Positions 10,601-22,778 are shown, numbered from the stretch's first letter. The stretch is DNA of 64,000 nt from Diadema setosum (GCF_964275005.1 NC_092690.1:13086010-13150009); one strand, 5' to 3'. Made by a program: numbers and translations. Notes: generated by a model from the sequence alone, not told the origin.

Positions 10601-13600
10601 TGTTTGTTCAAAAAAAATGCCAAATTTTCAGCATCCTGATGAGTTCCGATGAAATCTGAGTCCCATTTTATAAAACTTGTTGTCAGTGACAACTGCCACA
10701 TTTCTGTGACAAATTTGCTCTTAGCCAATCAGATGCAAGGATTTCAGTAGCTTATAACAACTATTATTACAACTTGTCACTGATAACAAGTTTTATGAAA
10801 CGAGGCCCTGATCAGGCAAGCCCCGGAGACTCACACCAGGGTCCCGTTGCATAAAACTTTTTTAGCAACCTTAAGAAATTCAGGTTGGGATTCGCCCAAC
10901 CTGAATTATTTAAGGTTGCTAACCTAAGAATGTAAAATCTGTTGCATAAAAACTCTGGTTGGGAGCTTCCAACCAGAATTTTGTGATTTCAACCGGAAAA
11001 AAATCCGGTTGGAGTTTTATGCAACGGGCCCCAGGGCTCACCAAGGGTGATACCAATGCCAGAAGACCCCTAAAACCTGGACTCGTTAACCTGTCTGATA
11101 ACTGTTTAATCATCAGACACAGACTTGTATAGGATGCTAGCTGGACATGCCAGGCAGCCACACAACACAAGTCTGACACACATCCAACAAGCTCAACTCT
11201 CATTAGACTAACTGGACACTTATCTGACACTCAGTGTCCGATGACAAACTAAGCTCTGAACTCAGTTCCTTTATTGGACGACTTCACCTCATCAGATCAC
11301 GCCCAACATGTCTGACATTGGCCTAATAGTCACCCAACACAAGTCGGATTCATCAGACTGCTATCCAATACACTTGGATGGATGGCCAGAAGCAAAAATC
11401 TTTGCTTCCATCTAGTGATGAGAAAAAAAAAAAAAAAAAAATCTCTGTGGAATGGGGGCATTAGGTCACTTTCGTCTTTTGAAGACTTAGGAAGAGGGCA
11501 ATCCTACGAAAAACAAAGTTAGGTCGCACATTAACCACGTATAATTTCCAGACAGTAAAACCGCACATCATATACATTCTGACATACACAAGTGCATAGA
11601 TAGCTTAATACAAACATTAAATCGTCGGCCGTATGCCAAAAGGACACTAATAGTGTGCAAAGTCAATGGTGTTAAGGGCCTTTTGGCATAAGGCCGACGA
11701 TATACAGACAGACAGATACATATGTGTAGATATCCACAAAAGCACAACATCTGTTTAATATTTTTCAAACTCAAACTCACTTGAAACGTTTATCCCGACT
11801 GAGGCAAGCGAGGGTGGTGGCCCCACCAAATGAATGCCCACAAACAGCCACATCTTCCATGTCAAGGTGGTCCTAGACAAGGTCAAGAAATTGTACAGAG
11901 CGTATCAAAAAAAGGTAATCCAACTTTGGACAGCTACCATTTCTTCTAATCTTTTATGGTCCATAACCTTTAATCAGACAGGTAGCCATGTTAAAGGTTA
12001 TGGACCATAAAATGTTAGAAGAAACACTCAACACAAACCCTAAACACAAACCTACATTTGTACAGGCTGGCCTGCTTATGTGGTAATTTTCAATGACAGA
12101 TCTCATCCATTCAGTGAGACATTCATTGTTCCTTCATGTGACACACAAACTTAGATAAAGTGCAATTTATCATTGTTGTCTTTAAAGCTCATGTGCTCAG
12201 TCATGCATGACATTTGTCAACATAATTAGGCATCAATGGAAAGGGGAAGAGTTCTTCTTTCCTCACAACTAAAATTGCACTCTCCATAGCTGACAATTAC
12301 AAAATGGTAGCCCTCCAAAGTTGGATTACCCTTTTTTATATGTTCTGCATACACTAGTGTGAAGACAGTCATTTTCCGTAATCAAAAAAACAGTCAAAAA
12401 TTCATGGCAATCAAAATCTTTTCCAAGACGAATTTTCCTTTATTATGTGTATAAACTATAATTAAATAAAAAGCATGTTCTCCCTACAAGACAGACAAAC
12501 ACGTAACTCCGTTGTATTGGAGTTTTAAAGACAGGCCATTTTTTTTTTTTTTCGTTTTTTTTGGGGGGGTTCATTATATCAAAATTTCTTTACAGCGAAG
12601 CAAAGAAACAATATGAGCAAAGGGTATACAGATAATAATTCTGGGATCTGATTTCTTTCTTTCATCATAAAAGTGTTTATTTTAACAGTAGCACTCTGTA
12701 TCTCTTTCTCTCTCTCTCTCTCTCTCTCTCCGCTTTACAGGTTCTAGCTTACACAGACCATCTTAGAATCTTCCTATTATATAAAATTTTTGTTTCACTG
12801 AAAAAAGGTAGGGCCTATAGTTCATATTCCAAAACACACTGATTTATCAAAGAATTCCTCTGCAGTGATATTCTCTGAATTGGCAGAGAAATGTTGAGAG
12901 ATACATAAGTTCATAACCTTATCTTTTCTACAAAACCTGCACCAAAGAAATTAGAAACTTTGCTGTGGTGCTTTTCGTTTCACAGTCAGTGATAGTTTAA
13001 CGAATGCTCAGACATACAGTACATACACTGTACACCTTTGTGTTCAAGAACTAACAAACCTATTAACACTAGCATATACATGGAGTAACTTCAGAGTACA
13101 AAGGTGCAAGAGTGACAGTTTAGTTACCTGAAATTGAGCAAGGTCAAAGTCTGGGTCAAGGTCATTTTCGAGCGCCGAGCCATCGTTCAAGTCTTGGAGG
13201 TAGTCTAGCACTGCTATACATTCATCTTTTCTCTGATTAACCTGTATGGAAGAAAATCAAGGAGCAAGACTTGTTTTTTAAAGATGTTTAATCCCTCATC
13301 AGAAACTTACGTGTTCATAACTGGTTCAGAATACCTCACATGATCGAATATGTTTCCACTACTGTACAAGCTGAAATTTTTGCATACAGATATTTTCGTG
13401 AATTGCTACTTGGAGGACATTTTCGCATGTTGTTAATTTCGCGGTTGCGAGGGTCTAACTAAACTTAGTTATTCACGCGTTGTTATTTTCGCGGTTCAAA
13501 GGAGATTCGCGAAATTCACGAAAATAAAACCGCCGCGAAAATTTCAGCTCGTACAGTATATGGCAAATGTTGGGATAAAAAAGGTATTCTCTCTCAGAAT

Positions 13601-14107
13601 GTGATATGATGATAAAAAAAAGTGTAATGTTTGAAATATGACACCTCTATTCATAGTTTGCTTGACTAAAGGAGAGAAATAGACATTAGCAGCTCTGATA
13701 GAATGTAAAGACATTTTTTTTTGAGAAGTCTTGGAGCACTGCATTGGTATTCACTTAATAAAAAACTTATACAACAATAATGCTGATAATAATAATTTTC
13801 AAAAAGCGCTATTAACTGACTCAGACTGAATCATTTCCATCATTTTAACTACCATAATGATACAATATAATGATACAGTCAGATACATTGTAAACAAACA
13901 CACTGCACATGGAGTTATAACTCATTCAGGGGCCGCGGAAGCGGGGGGGGGGGGGGGTTGGGGGGGCTGCAGCCCCCCCATACTTTTGACTCTTAAAAAC
14001 GAAATCGTTTACAAAAAAAAAAAAAAAAATCGAAAAAAAAGTTGTAAAAAAAAAAAATCACCCATGAATTTCAATTTCCAAAGATTCCGCCCTTAGATTC
14101 TTCTAAG

Positions 14108-14138
<31 letters not shown>

Positions 14139-17100
14139 CTTGACCTTGACACCACCCCCACCCCCCAAACTGAAAAACGTTCCGCGGCCCCTGTCATTTA
14201 CCTATAAATGTAATGAACAAGTGAAAATTTGACCATTTCCCAAATAGCTTGATTTGGGAAATGAGGGGGGGGGGGGGGGGAGGGGGGGGCTTGACCTTGA
14301 CACCACCCCCACCCCCCCCCCCCAACCCGGTCTCACAGCCCCCCCCCCCCCCAAAACTGAAAAACGTTCCGCGGCCCCTGTCATTTACCTATAAATGTAA
14401 TGAACAAGTGAAAATTTGACCATTTCCCAAATAGCTTGATTAATAGGTGGCAGTTGTCTTTTAAGTTGATAAGAGCTACAATGAATTTCTAGTACTGCTA
14501 GAAGAAATGAGCAGATACATTGAGCTAATTAATCATAAGGGCAAAAATTACATAGTTTTGGAAGTAGTCTATAATGAAGGCAGAAAAACTAATGATGCAG
14601 ACACTTCTGGCCAAAAATTGAATGCTCCGTGTGATATCACAGTGACTGATGCAACTTGTATATAAGAGGAAGGGCCATGCTCAGATAATTTATCTTGCTA
14701 GCCATGATCAGGCATTTCTGGTGACCTACATGGAAAGATACCATATCCAAGGTCATTGCACTGAGATACACTCAAGTATGCAATAGCAAAGTAGTTTGAG
14801 TTAGTAGGATGACAAGAGTCTACCAAGTTACTTTAGGGACAAGGGGAGAGAAGATCATCTTCAGTCGCTTCTTTTTGTGCGGTGATTTGGCTTATCAGTG
14901 TATGCGCAATAGTGAATGTGTATGCACGTGTGCACATGCGTGATTTGTGTGTTTGTTTGGCAAGTCCAGGGTTCAACACTGAAGTGTATCAGTCTGCTTC
15001 CAACAGTACTGATAAAGTGCACTTAATCTCAAAAAACAAACACACACAGACAGTGCTCTTCTAGTGTCCTTCACAGTTTCTTGTGAGATACTGATCCTAC
15101 ATGTATATGATTTCAGGAGAGCTGTAACTGGATCTTTCCAAAGAGACAGCTGTAAAACCAGATCAATTTGCGGGATGAAATTTTCCCAAATTGGAGCCAG
15201 CACCCTTTTTCGCTGCATAAAATTTTTGAGAATTGCCACTGACATACAATGCATAATTTTATAACAGACACAAGAACTTTCATGTGCACATTTTTATTTT
15301 GCGAATCTGGGCTCTTGCAAAAGTTGTGAAATTAAAATGCACACAGAAATTTTTCTGTTTTTACTGTATAGCAGTCCTCTTTGCTTTGCTCATTAGTATG
15401 GTAGTACGGGTTAGTCCTTTTCTCTTTCTCTCATTGCATGAATTTCTACTTCCTCATCCTGTAAATTGACATAACCCATTGACTTGGGTCTAGTTAAAAT
15501 ACACTGTATAGTTAATATACATGTTTGCAACCACAGTATTACACGAAAACAAAATGAATAAACACACACACAAAAAAAAAAAAGATACTGTAAAAGTGGA
15601 AATTTAGCATCAGTGATTTTTCATGTTTTGCCGGATAAGATATATTTTTTGCATGTTTACAATTCACAGATGATCACAGCAATTGGCCAAGCACTTCAGA
15701 CAGCTCACTACTACCACGGCGGCTTAGGGCTTTGGCAACACATACTATGGTGAAGGAAAACTGGTCCACACTGTGATAGCAAAGTCACTCGTGCTAAAGG
15801 ACTATTGAACATGATGGAAACTACAAAGAACATAGCAGTTGTACTCCTACAATATACCTACCTTGAATTCAAAAGTTGGAAAATAAGATTACATATAACA
15901 AGTTTTAAAAAAATGCACACTATATATATTTTAGTTTCATGTTCGGCAAAATGAGCAGAAATTGCACCCTGCTTAAAGTTCCACTTTCGTAGTACAGTCT
16001 AAAAGCAGAACTGACATATACATGCATGTATTAACTTTTTGATGACATTAAAAAAGATCATGATATTTTTGCTCAGGATTGATGTACTAAGAGTAATGAC
16101 ATCAAGTGTAACCTGCCATTCACCTCATAAGCACACAAACACACAGATGCAACTACACAACTAACCTGTCTTGTACGTAGTTCCTGGTCCTCATATGGGG
16201 CTCTATGATACTCAACCCACTCCTGACCTATTATATGGTTGGTATCTTTGCCTTTATCAGGTGAGTTACTGTTGTTATCACTGATGATAAATGAGCAACA
16301 TGCTGACTTGTCCCTGCAATGAAAGAGCAAACAAAACAAAACAAATAAAACACACAAATTTTTTTTTTTTTTTTCAGAAGGTAATGAAAGCAGAAATCAT
16401 ATAACAGGAACACACATGAGGTTCAGGCTAACAAACTGTTTTGATATGCTAATTTTGACAACTTTTTTTTTCCAAATTATGAAATTCTGTCAGTCAAAAA
16501 CAACAGTGGTCCAACATACCCATATTTGTATTGTATCACACAAAACTAGCCAACCTCTAGCCTCCATGTTTTGGTTACTTCTTTTTTTTGTTTTTAACAT
16601 GGCTTGGACTGACTGGTAGGCAAGAGGACACTAGGAGATGGAAAAGCAGGAGTTAAAGCAGCAATACACCCATTTCCATGGTAATGACAATTCACAAATG
16701 GGGTACACTGATTACATATAGCAGTAAATTGATGTGAAAATGGTAAATTTCACACAATTTCAAGCAAAACAGATGAGAGATGTACGACCCCTTGTGGCTC
16801 ACCCCCAGGAGACTGACAGTGATCAGCAAAACATTATGAACCACAATCTGATGTGACAAACAAGAAGAAACAGAAGGGGGGATGTAAGGGTGAAGTGATA
16901 CCTGTGCTCAACAGCAGCCACCACACAGCCCATGGAGGCAAGGTCAATACATATGCTGGTGTACGTGGTGCGGCACCCCCCAAGGCCATGGGAATAGACG
17001 ATGACTGGGTATTTACTTCGGGTGGAAGACAGCTGGCCGTGCCACATCACTGGCAGGGTGAACTTGGCTGCAAAGATTGAGAAATTGGTGCACAGGAGTT

Positions 17101-19428
17101 TGTACAAGGGTGCAGAACTCATTAAAGGTCATGCTTACCATTGGGAGCTGTGATTCAAAAAATGTCCAAGATATCACATTTGATGCATATGTGTAGGTCA
17201 GTTGCATCACAAACATCCTACCATTTAGGAATTTTGCAATAAAACCTAAAATATATGGAGATATCACTATTTTTCTCAATAAACCCTTACCGTAGACAGT
17301 TTAGTCTGGAAACATTTTCAATATGACCATTGGTCACATTTTGTATATCTAACAATACTTAACATTGATTATACTGATTCAAATTTTACATTGCTTGTTT
17401 CTATCCCTAACTCACATTTAGGAACAATTTAAAGCACTAATGCTGAGTTTTTATTTCATCTGCAAATGGTAAATTATGCCTTGAACATGAGCTAATAATC
17501 AATCTGTGGTGAACATAACTTTTTGTCAGGCCAAGTAATATGTCAGGACACTCTTGATGTGCAACATTCTGAATGTTTGAGTTTCTGCTAGCTACAGTAA
17601 AGGGGATCTTTTCTTCTAAAAAAAAAAACAAAAAAAAAAAACAGACACACAAAGAAACATTTGAATTACCTCTAACACATCTCTGTGATCTGTCAATAGG
17701 TACTGACATTCTTGGCATTTCCTGCACTACAACTTTCCTGTCTGTCATTCCAACATTTCTTTTTTTGCTGCACGACTATCTTGTCTTCTTTCATATTATT
17801 TCTGTAAACTGCACTGCACGACTCATCTTGTCTTCTTTCATATTATTTCTGTAAACTGCACTGCACGACTCATCTTGCCTTCTTTCATATTATTTCTGTA
17901 AACTGCACTGCACGACTCATCTTGTCTTCTTTCATATTTCTGTAAACTGCACTGCACGACTCATCTTGTCTTCTTTCATATTTCTGTAAACTGCACTGCA
18001 CGACTCATTTTGTCTTCTTTCATATTTCTGTAAACTGTCACTGTCTAACAGTTTAGTTTTGTGTTGTTTCTTTTATTTTCTCCCTTTCAATCTTCCTTCT
18101 TTGTCATCATTTCTTACTTCCTTCCTCTACTCTTTCTATTTTTTCTTCAGATTTCCTTTGTACGACGTACAATTGATTCTTTATCATTTCATCTTTTTTT
18201 CCAATATCTTTGTAACTCTTCTTTATTTCTCTTGCAAATAAAAGAAAGGAGGAATTTCTGGCTGATCTGAAATTTAAGATTTTTAGGGCTAATAATAAGA
18301 CTGCTACCAGCACAACATACAATGTGTAATTAATTCACAAAATGTCTGAATTTAAATGGATTTAGTTAATGTATGATTCAACTGCAAATAATAAACATGA
18401 TGTGGTGAATATTGAGACACATATAAACTTGAAACAGAGGACTTACAGAGGAGCCATTTTAATGTCACTGCTACAATCTTCTTTCCCATCACACTCCCGT
18501 AGCCTTTGGCGTACTGGTTGCTTGGCAACCAGCTCGGCCTATTCTGCTGTGGAGGGCCATCAGCTAGCTTTTCAGTAGGATAGTATAACCGGAAGAATAC
18601 CCTGTGAATGGAGGAGAGGCAGGAGTATGCAGACATTTGTAATACGGATACACAAAACATGCTCTGCTTAAAGGGATCGTATAGTTTTGGTTGAGACTTT
18701 CACTTCAAGTTTTTATCAGTTTTTGGTGAGATAGTGAGAAACCTCTTAAGAAATATGAAAGAGCATGTAATTCCATTATGAGGATTTCAACGTTTATTTG
18801 ATGGAAATTGATTTTGAAATGGCCGAGATATCCAAAACAAAGCAATCCCAATATCAAAGTGTGGGACCCACATTTTATTACCATCGTTTTGTTTTGCTTT
18901 GTTTTTATGATGTTTCGGCTATTCCAAACCCGATTTTCATCACATAAGCTTTGAATTCCTCTTAAAAAGGTATGCTCTATACTATTTCATTTAAGTGTTT
19001 TCTTGGTATCTTGCAAAAAAAAAAGTTAAAGCCCAATTTTCATCTCCACCAATACTGTACCATCCCTTTAATTTCAAACAAAATCTGATTCTCAGTGATA
19101 TTGTTGCATTTAGAGAAAATGCCTTCAGCAAAACCTGAATGTTTGGGCTGGTGTTTTCATCGAGACACACTTGTTTCTTGTGGTTCTTTTTTCAAGCTGA
19201 TCCTCAACACAATGGAAGTTTACCCTATACACTCCTTTTAGCTGTCTGTTACAGCAAGAAGACGCCCATCAAGAAGAGTGACAAGGAGCTAATTACAGTA
19301 CAGTAATTGCATTATCATTTTTACCCTGATGTCGACAGCCCAGCCATCACATCCGCACAGCCTACTCCATAAGGCCCAGGCCCTTCTGGGATACCACGAG
19401 GGGTTTTGCTCTTGGCCGAGTTTGGCAT
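7378..19428 (-). CDS. PLA2G7/PAFAH2: Platelet-activating-factor acetylhydrolase (PLA2G7/PAFAH2 family), 9 coding exons
   Basis: Serine esterase that removes the sn-2 acetyl or short oxidised acyl chain from PAF and oxidised phospholipids. Coding exons in transcript order: 19325-19428, 18447-18601, 16902-17067, 16166-16313, 13128-13241, 11781-11872, 10314-10493, 9303-9451, 7378-7685. All introns are GT-AG and all phases agree, giving 1416 nt or 471 residues. The nucleophile is Ser243 in GHSFGG, the acid Asp266 in FDAWMYP and the base His324 in TVHQ; the oxyanion-side motif HGLGG is at 112-116. The Ser-Asp spacing of 23 matches human PLA2G7 from memory. No signal peptide is seen after the chosen ATG, so an intracellular enzyme is likelier than a plasma form. 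It lacks the MG start of myristoylated PAFAH2. Residues 401-470 are ten 7-residue repeats not found in vertebrate members. An upstream in-frame ATG would add six residues but lies before a likely acceptor (exon edge 19436). Assignment between PLA2G7 and PAFAH2 is uncertain. Confidence 0.93.
8013..8784. mobile_element. piggyBac-like MITE, second copy, in the last PAF-AH intron
   Basis: TTAA at 8013-8016 and 8781-8784 flank the same inverted termini (CCCTAATCAGGCTGGG) as the copy at 590-2652. Apart from the nested insert of that copy, the two are highly similar over their whole length. This is the intact reference for the family, about 770 bp with no transposase. It lies within intron 8 of the minus-strand gene (7686-9302). 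Confidence 0.88.
9303..9451 (-). CDS. PLA2G7/PAFAH2: PAF acetylhydrolase exon 8 (catalytic His)
   Basis: Residues 320-370, with TVHQSQSDF carrying the catalytic His324 and the conserved helix ending FLTNYIG. The donor at 9297-9302 is GTGAGT. If the intron is not removed, the frame runs nine more codons to a TGA at 9277-9279, which would give a 377-residue product without the repeat tail. Confidence 0.9.
10314..10493 (-). CDS. PLA2G7/PAFAH2: PAF acetylhydrolase exon 7 (catalytic Asp)
   Basis: Residues 260-320, CGVCFDAWMYP with Asp266, followed by PVLFVNTEKFQ, a hallmark strand of the family. Donor GTGAGA; acceptor 'cacccaag'. Confidence 0.93.
10657..10810. mobile_element. Inverted-repeat MITE in PAF-AH intron 6
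   Basis: The ends are complementary: 'ataaaacttgttgtcagtga' on the left against 'aacaagttttatgaaacgag' on the right. The inner text 'agccaatcagatgcaagga' recurs in the MITE at 45478-45620, showing they belong to one loose family. Confidence 0.6.
10837..11034. mobile_element. Multi-hairpin MITE in PAF-AH intron 6
   Basis: The termini 'cccgttgcataaaact' are inverted at both ends (left 10842, right ending near 11032). Inside are two further strong hairpins, 'agcaaccttaagaaattcag' against its near complement and 'ctggttgg'/'ccaaccag'. Roughly 200 bp, non-coding. Confidence 0.75.
11781..11872 (-). CDS. PLA2G7/PAFAH2: PAF acetylhydrolase exon 6 (nucleophile elbow)
   Basis: Residues 230-260. VAVCGHSFGGATT is the lipase nucleophile elbow with Ser243. 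Donor GTGAGT at 11775-11780; acceptor 'ttgtctag'. The exon starts in phase 0 and ends in phase 2, matching its neighbours. Confidence 0.95.
11903..12340. mobile_element. Inverted-repeat element in PAF-AH intron 5
   Basis: The ends 'aaggtaatccaactttgga' and its complement (12315-12332) are joined by a further inner hairpin, 'ttatggtccataacctttaa' and its complement, which together make a long foldback. Non-coding. Confidence 0.75.
12702..12730 (+). repeat. (TC)n microsatellite
   Basis: Pure dinucleotide run of about 28 bp within PAF-AH intron 5. Confidence 0.9.
13128..13241 (-). CDS. PLA2G7/PAFAH2: PAF acetylhydrolase exon 5
   Basis: Residues 192-229, VNQRKDECIAVLDYLQDL and onward, the helix before the nucleophile elbow. 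Both junctions are phase 0, with donor GTAACT and acceptor 'ttccatacag'. The exon is a multiple of three (114 nt), so skipping it would keep the frame. Confidence 0.9.
13360..13558. mobile_element. TACTGTA-family MITE (PAF-AH intron 4)
   Basis: Starts TACTGTACAAGCTGAAATTT and ends with its near complement through TACAGTA; the interior is rich in 'ttttcgcgaa'. Members of the same style lie at 32301-32518 and 45989-46185. Confidence 0.75.
13928..14442. repeat. G-run element with a tandem duplication (PAF-AH intron 4)
   Basis: The outer motif aggggccgcggaa (13928) is answered by ttccgcggcccct at 14180-14192 and again near 14379. A block of about 187 bp ending 'atttcccaaatagcttgat' is present twice (through 14255 and through 14442). 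Long poly-G and poly-C runs separate the parts; their lengths may not be reliably assembled. Confidence 0.7.
14443..16165. other. PAF-AH intron 4, remainder
   Basis: No repeat family or conserved exon recognised. Short frames here show no family resemblance. A solitary 'tactgtaaaagtggaaattt' at 15585 resembles the terminus of the TACTGTA MITE family. Confidence 0.5.
16166..16313 (-). CDS. PLA2G7/PAFAH2: PAF acetylhydrolase exon 4
   Basis: Residues 142-191, beginning RDKSACCSF, the EHRD-S-A region conserved in the family, then a variable loop and QEWVEYHRAPYEDQELRTRQ. Donor GTTAGT; acceptor 'ctttcattgcag'. Confidence 0.93.
16902..17067 (-). CDS. PLA2G7/PAFAH2: PAF acetylhydrolase exon 3
   Basis: Residues 87-142, LPVMWHGQL then KYPVIVYSHGLGGCRTTYTS and VVAAVEHR. 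This is the most conserved stretch of the family outside the catalytic residues and the clearest identification in the gene. Donor GTATCA; acceptor 'caatctttgcag'. Confidence 0.96.
17767..18040 (-). repeat. 43-47 bp tandem array in PAF-AH intron 2
   Basis: About six units of 'tgcacgactcatcttgtctt' followed by 'ctttcatattatttctgtaa'. The later units lack 4 bp ('atta'), so two unit lengths exist side by side. Confidence 0.93.
18447..18601 (-). CDS. PLA2G7/PAFAH2: PAF acetylhydrolase exon 2
   Basis: Residues 35-87, VFFRLYYPTEK, equivalent to the F-RLYYP signature near the N terminus, then WLPSNQYAKGY. Donor GTAAGT; acceptor 'ctcctccattcacag'. Confidence 0.94.
18668..19081. mobile_element. TTAA-bounded inverted-repeat MITE in PAF-AH intron 1
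   Basis: Bounded by TTAA (18668-18671, 19078-19081) with inverted ends 'aagggatcgtatagttttgg' and 'ccaatactgtaccatccctt'. Related copies lie at 36198-36582 and 45621-45970; all contain 'gagaaacctctta' or a close variant. Confidence 0.75.
19325..19428 (-). CDS. PLA2G7/PAFAH2: PAF acetylhydrolase exon 1 (start codon)
   Basis: Residues 1-35, including GPGPYGVGCADVM, which matches the GPYSVGC-DLM type N-terminal signature. The start is chosen as the first ATG after a likely acceptor 'cttccag' (exon edge 19436), with A at -3. Upstream untranslated exons probably exist between here and about 21.4 kb but cannot be placed. Confidence 0.85.
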
Positions 19429-19623
19429 GATTGAACCTGGAAGCATTGATGGACACAAATAGAATGGCCATAGTAAATAAAAGAGGCGCACAATTAAATT
19501 GCTCTAGAGATACAGATGCTATTCAACATCATGGTGGCTGAACAATTGCAATAACAATCAAACTGTGAATGAACTTTCGTATAGTGATATTCATATGCAC
19601 ATACATTGCAAAATTATTACTAG

Positions 19624-19867
19624 AGTAATCAACCCTGTTTGCAGTGCAGGGTCCTATTTGTGGCAGAGGCAGTTTCATTCATCAATAAAACAGCTAATGT
19701 AGTAATGAGCATCATGTGTGCTTAGTCCCACTTTAGAACACAAGAAGGATTTAAATACTCACAAGTGTTATGGGAAGTAACGTCTGATTGGGCCTTTTCA
19801 TCATGAAACGGCACGTGCCACAAATATGCACCCTGTACAAGGTCTGTCACAAACAGGGTGATTACTG
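19624..19867. mobile_element. Imperfect inverted-repeat element upstream of PAF-AH
   Basis: 'agtaatcaaccctgtttg' on the left and 'aaacagggtgattact' on the right form termini, with a second pair 'atttgtggca'/'tgccacaaat' inside. About 240 bp, non-coding. Confidence 0.6.
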
Positions 19868-20329
19868 TAATTCTAATTATGATGTACACATTTTGATATG
19901 CACATGTTCATATCGAGGTGGTCTACAGTATATGTTTCAAGACTAGTGGTAGCATTGCAATTGATTAGAGTCCCTCGGTCAGTTATATTTTTGTTATTGA
20001 TTTCAAATCCATCTTATTAAAAAGAAACCAGTGAGAATGGAGAGTCATGTAAGGAAATAAAGTTGTCTAGAACAAGGTATAAAAAATGAGGTTATATTTT
20101 CTCCCTTTTGTGAGGATCATGGTGGTGTGTAATGTAAATTGCACGCTGATGTGGCTATATCCAGCCTCTATCGGCTAGTCACACGTATGTGGCTGTAGTT
20201 TATGCACAGCCTATAATAAAGGACAGATCTAAGTATACACAGCCCAGTCGCTGTATAAATAGCTAAGAGCTAAGTATTTTATTTTTTAATGTTAATTTTT
20301 GACGGCACTGAATCTGGAATGGGTACCAA

Positions 20330-20890
20330 CGTACATTGTACGGTGGGTGTCTAACACATTGACACTCTAATGTTTTTCTATCAATAGATACTTAAAATAT
20401 CTCTTAAAATATCTCACAATTTGCCTGAAATTTTACTCACATGTAAAGAAAATACTCTGAATTCACAAGCGCACATTGATAATGTGATTTGCAGTACACC
20501 CTCCAAGATGACTGCTTCGAACGCATGGGTTGTTATTTTGACACACTCAGTTGTGCCATACTTTGAAACCAACACCCCTACCCTCTATTGACAATACATG
20601 TGAAACGCATGAATGCTTTTCCTATGTGCCGTTTATAATCTACGGTATCATTGCTTTGCTGTTGATCTTGTTTATCACTACTCAGTTTTTTTCAGTAACA
20701 TTTTGACATCGATCATTGATCATTAAATCCCAAAAATGCAAAACCACACTAACAAGTTACTTGTATAAATTGTAGTCTCATGCGTGAATGTTCATCCTGT
20801 ACGGTACGCGCAATGCAGCAAATAGCACTGAATAGAGGGTGTCGGTTTCAATGTGTGCACAGTGTCGATGCGTTGGACACCTACCAGTAC
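20330..20890. repeat. Inverted-repeat region upstream of PAF-AH
   Basis: 'ggtgggtgtctaacacattg' near 20342 is answered by 'gatgcgttggacacctacc' near 20868. An inner pair around 'accctctattgac' (20580) and 'gaatagagggtgtcggtttc' (20831) gives a long imperfect foldback. A transposon origin is likely but unassigned. Confidence 0.5.
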
Positions 20891-22440
20891 AAGGCCTACC
20901 GGTAAATTAAACTAGGGTCTAATTACAGTCAAGAATATTTAAAGATTAAGAACCTTTTGAACCTTAGTTGGAGTGCTTTTGAGGCGGAGCTCGCCTACCG
21001 CCACGTAGATCTAATCCCTTTCAGCAGCTCCTGAGACCTTGTGGTTGGAACTTCTAACGTTAGATCTAGTCTAGAAAGTCAGTCTATCTCGGGAAGACAG
21101 ATTTGCAATTGGTATTGTTGCTGACACATTTCTCTACATAAATTTAAAGTATTGAACTCTCCCTAAGATTACGTTAAACTTATCACCCTCGTCACATCTG
21201 AAATCAGAACAAGACAAGCAACACATTTATAAACGTGTGGGACCACGCTAATCTCGCTGTCGACGGAGGAAGAGCTCTCGAGGTCGGTAGGTAGGTAGTC
21301 GTAGGCCTGGTAACCGCTAAGCGCAGGCAGCGAAAACATACCGTACACGGTACAGTACTTCAATTCAGCTCAGAGCTGGTTCGTTGGGCGTTCTCATTCG
21401 TGTCCAACTAGACAACATGTCCGAGACAAATGCAATTAAAAACCTAGCCTTTATATTGGCTTTATTTCTAAAATAAGTATTTACCTTTTCCTTTATTGGT
21501 CGGCTTCTCACCAATTTCTTGGAACACGTCAGTTGGTTTTCAGAGGAATACCGGAGACGATCTGATCGGCCGGTCGTGCAGTGGTGATGGTTCACTGCAC
21601 TATTACGAACAGCTGATGGACCTCTTTGACTTCCGGGGTACGTACCTGCCCCTGCCTATTTTTAGCACGATTGCGTACACTTCCCACCCCGTGACGTACA
21701 GTATTCGTAAACTTGTTATCGTCTGCTACGTTGCCTTTACAGGAGCTAGGTCATTCGAACCCAAATTTGTGGGGCCTATCTGCCTGAAGCATGATAGCGA
21801 AATACGATGACAATGGACAAAAAGATTTTGACGCCCACGCATGATGACGGTAGACTACTTCCTAACCATTGATACAACCACAGGCCACATGAGATAGATA
21901 GTGAATACAAAGTATCGGTCTCTTTCAGTGTGTTTCTATTGCTGCAAGCTAGCTTTCCAACTCAAAATCAAGATGTACTTTTTTTCAGTATTTGCCATAT
22001 ACCAAGGAGGTACTAGTACCTCCTTGCATATACTGCTTTGCCTTCATGTGCAAACGTCCCCAAAATGAAGGAGAAAAAAAAAAACAATGCAATCCCATCC
22101 CCACATCCCCAAAAATGGAAAAAAATTAAAGAAATATGTTTTGACATCATACAGAGGATCGTATATGTAAACCACCCACTCACAAACACACTCCTCACAC
22201 ATGCACACACACACATACACACATGCTCATGCACAAACACAGATGTGGGGCCTATATAATTGATCAGAGGCCACAAATCCAGTGGGACCTGGGGGCTACA
22301 GCAACCACCCCCCCCCCCCCCCAAAAAAAAAAAAAAAAAAAAAAATCAATGGCTCCTGTAGATATTGATAGATAGATTGATAGCTAGATATACATACATA
22401 CATACATTTAGATAGATTGATATATATGGAAGATAGAGAG
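20891..22440. other. Intergenic; possible PAF-AH promoter side
   Basis: No coding sequence recognised. The stretch at 21.0-21.8 kb is less AT-rich than its surroundings and may hold the 5' untranslated exon and promoter of the minus-strand gene. This rests on position only. Confidence 0.3.
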
Positions 22441-22462
22441 ATGGATAGATCAATGGATGGAT

Positions 22463-22529
<67 letters not shown>

Positions 22530-22530
22530 T
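22463..22530 (+). repeat. (GATA)n microsatellite
   Basis: About 17 uninterrupted units of 'gata', flanked by degenerate gata/gatt units from about 22363. Confidence 0.97.
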
Positions 22531-22778
22531 AGTGATTTACAGAAGAATATAAAGTCTTCTCCACAAAAGAAAAGAAAATAAATAACACAAAATCATATAC
22601 ATTGTATGTGCATTTCATCCAGTGAGTTCTTTAGTATCTGGAAGAGGCATACCACAAACATAAACACACGAGGCTCTTTCACAATGTCTGAAATTTATAT
22701 ACATTGTATTTCAATTACTATATACAAAGCTCGCACTCAAATTACTGCTCCAATTTAAAGTAAATGGGGCACAAACAT

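Noticed and set aside
17767-18040. CRISPR-like or satellite RNA array
   Set aside because: A simple 43-47 bp intronic tandem repeat without spacers.
20891-21810. Additional gene upstream of PAF-AH (frames at 21365-21810)
   Set aside because: The frames overlap on opposite strands, match nothing and lack coding signs.
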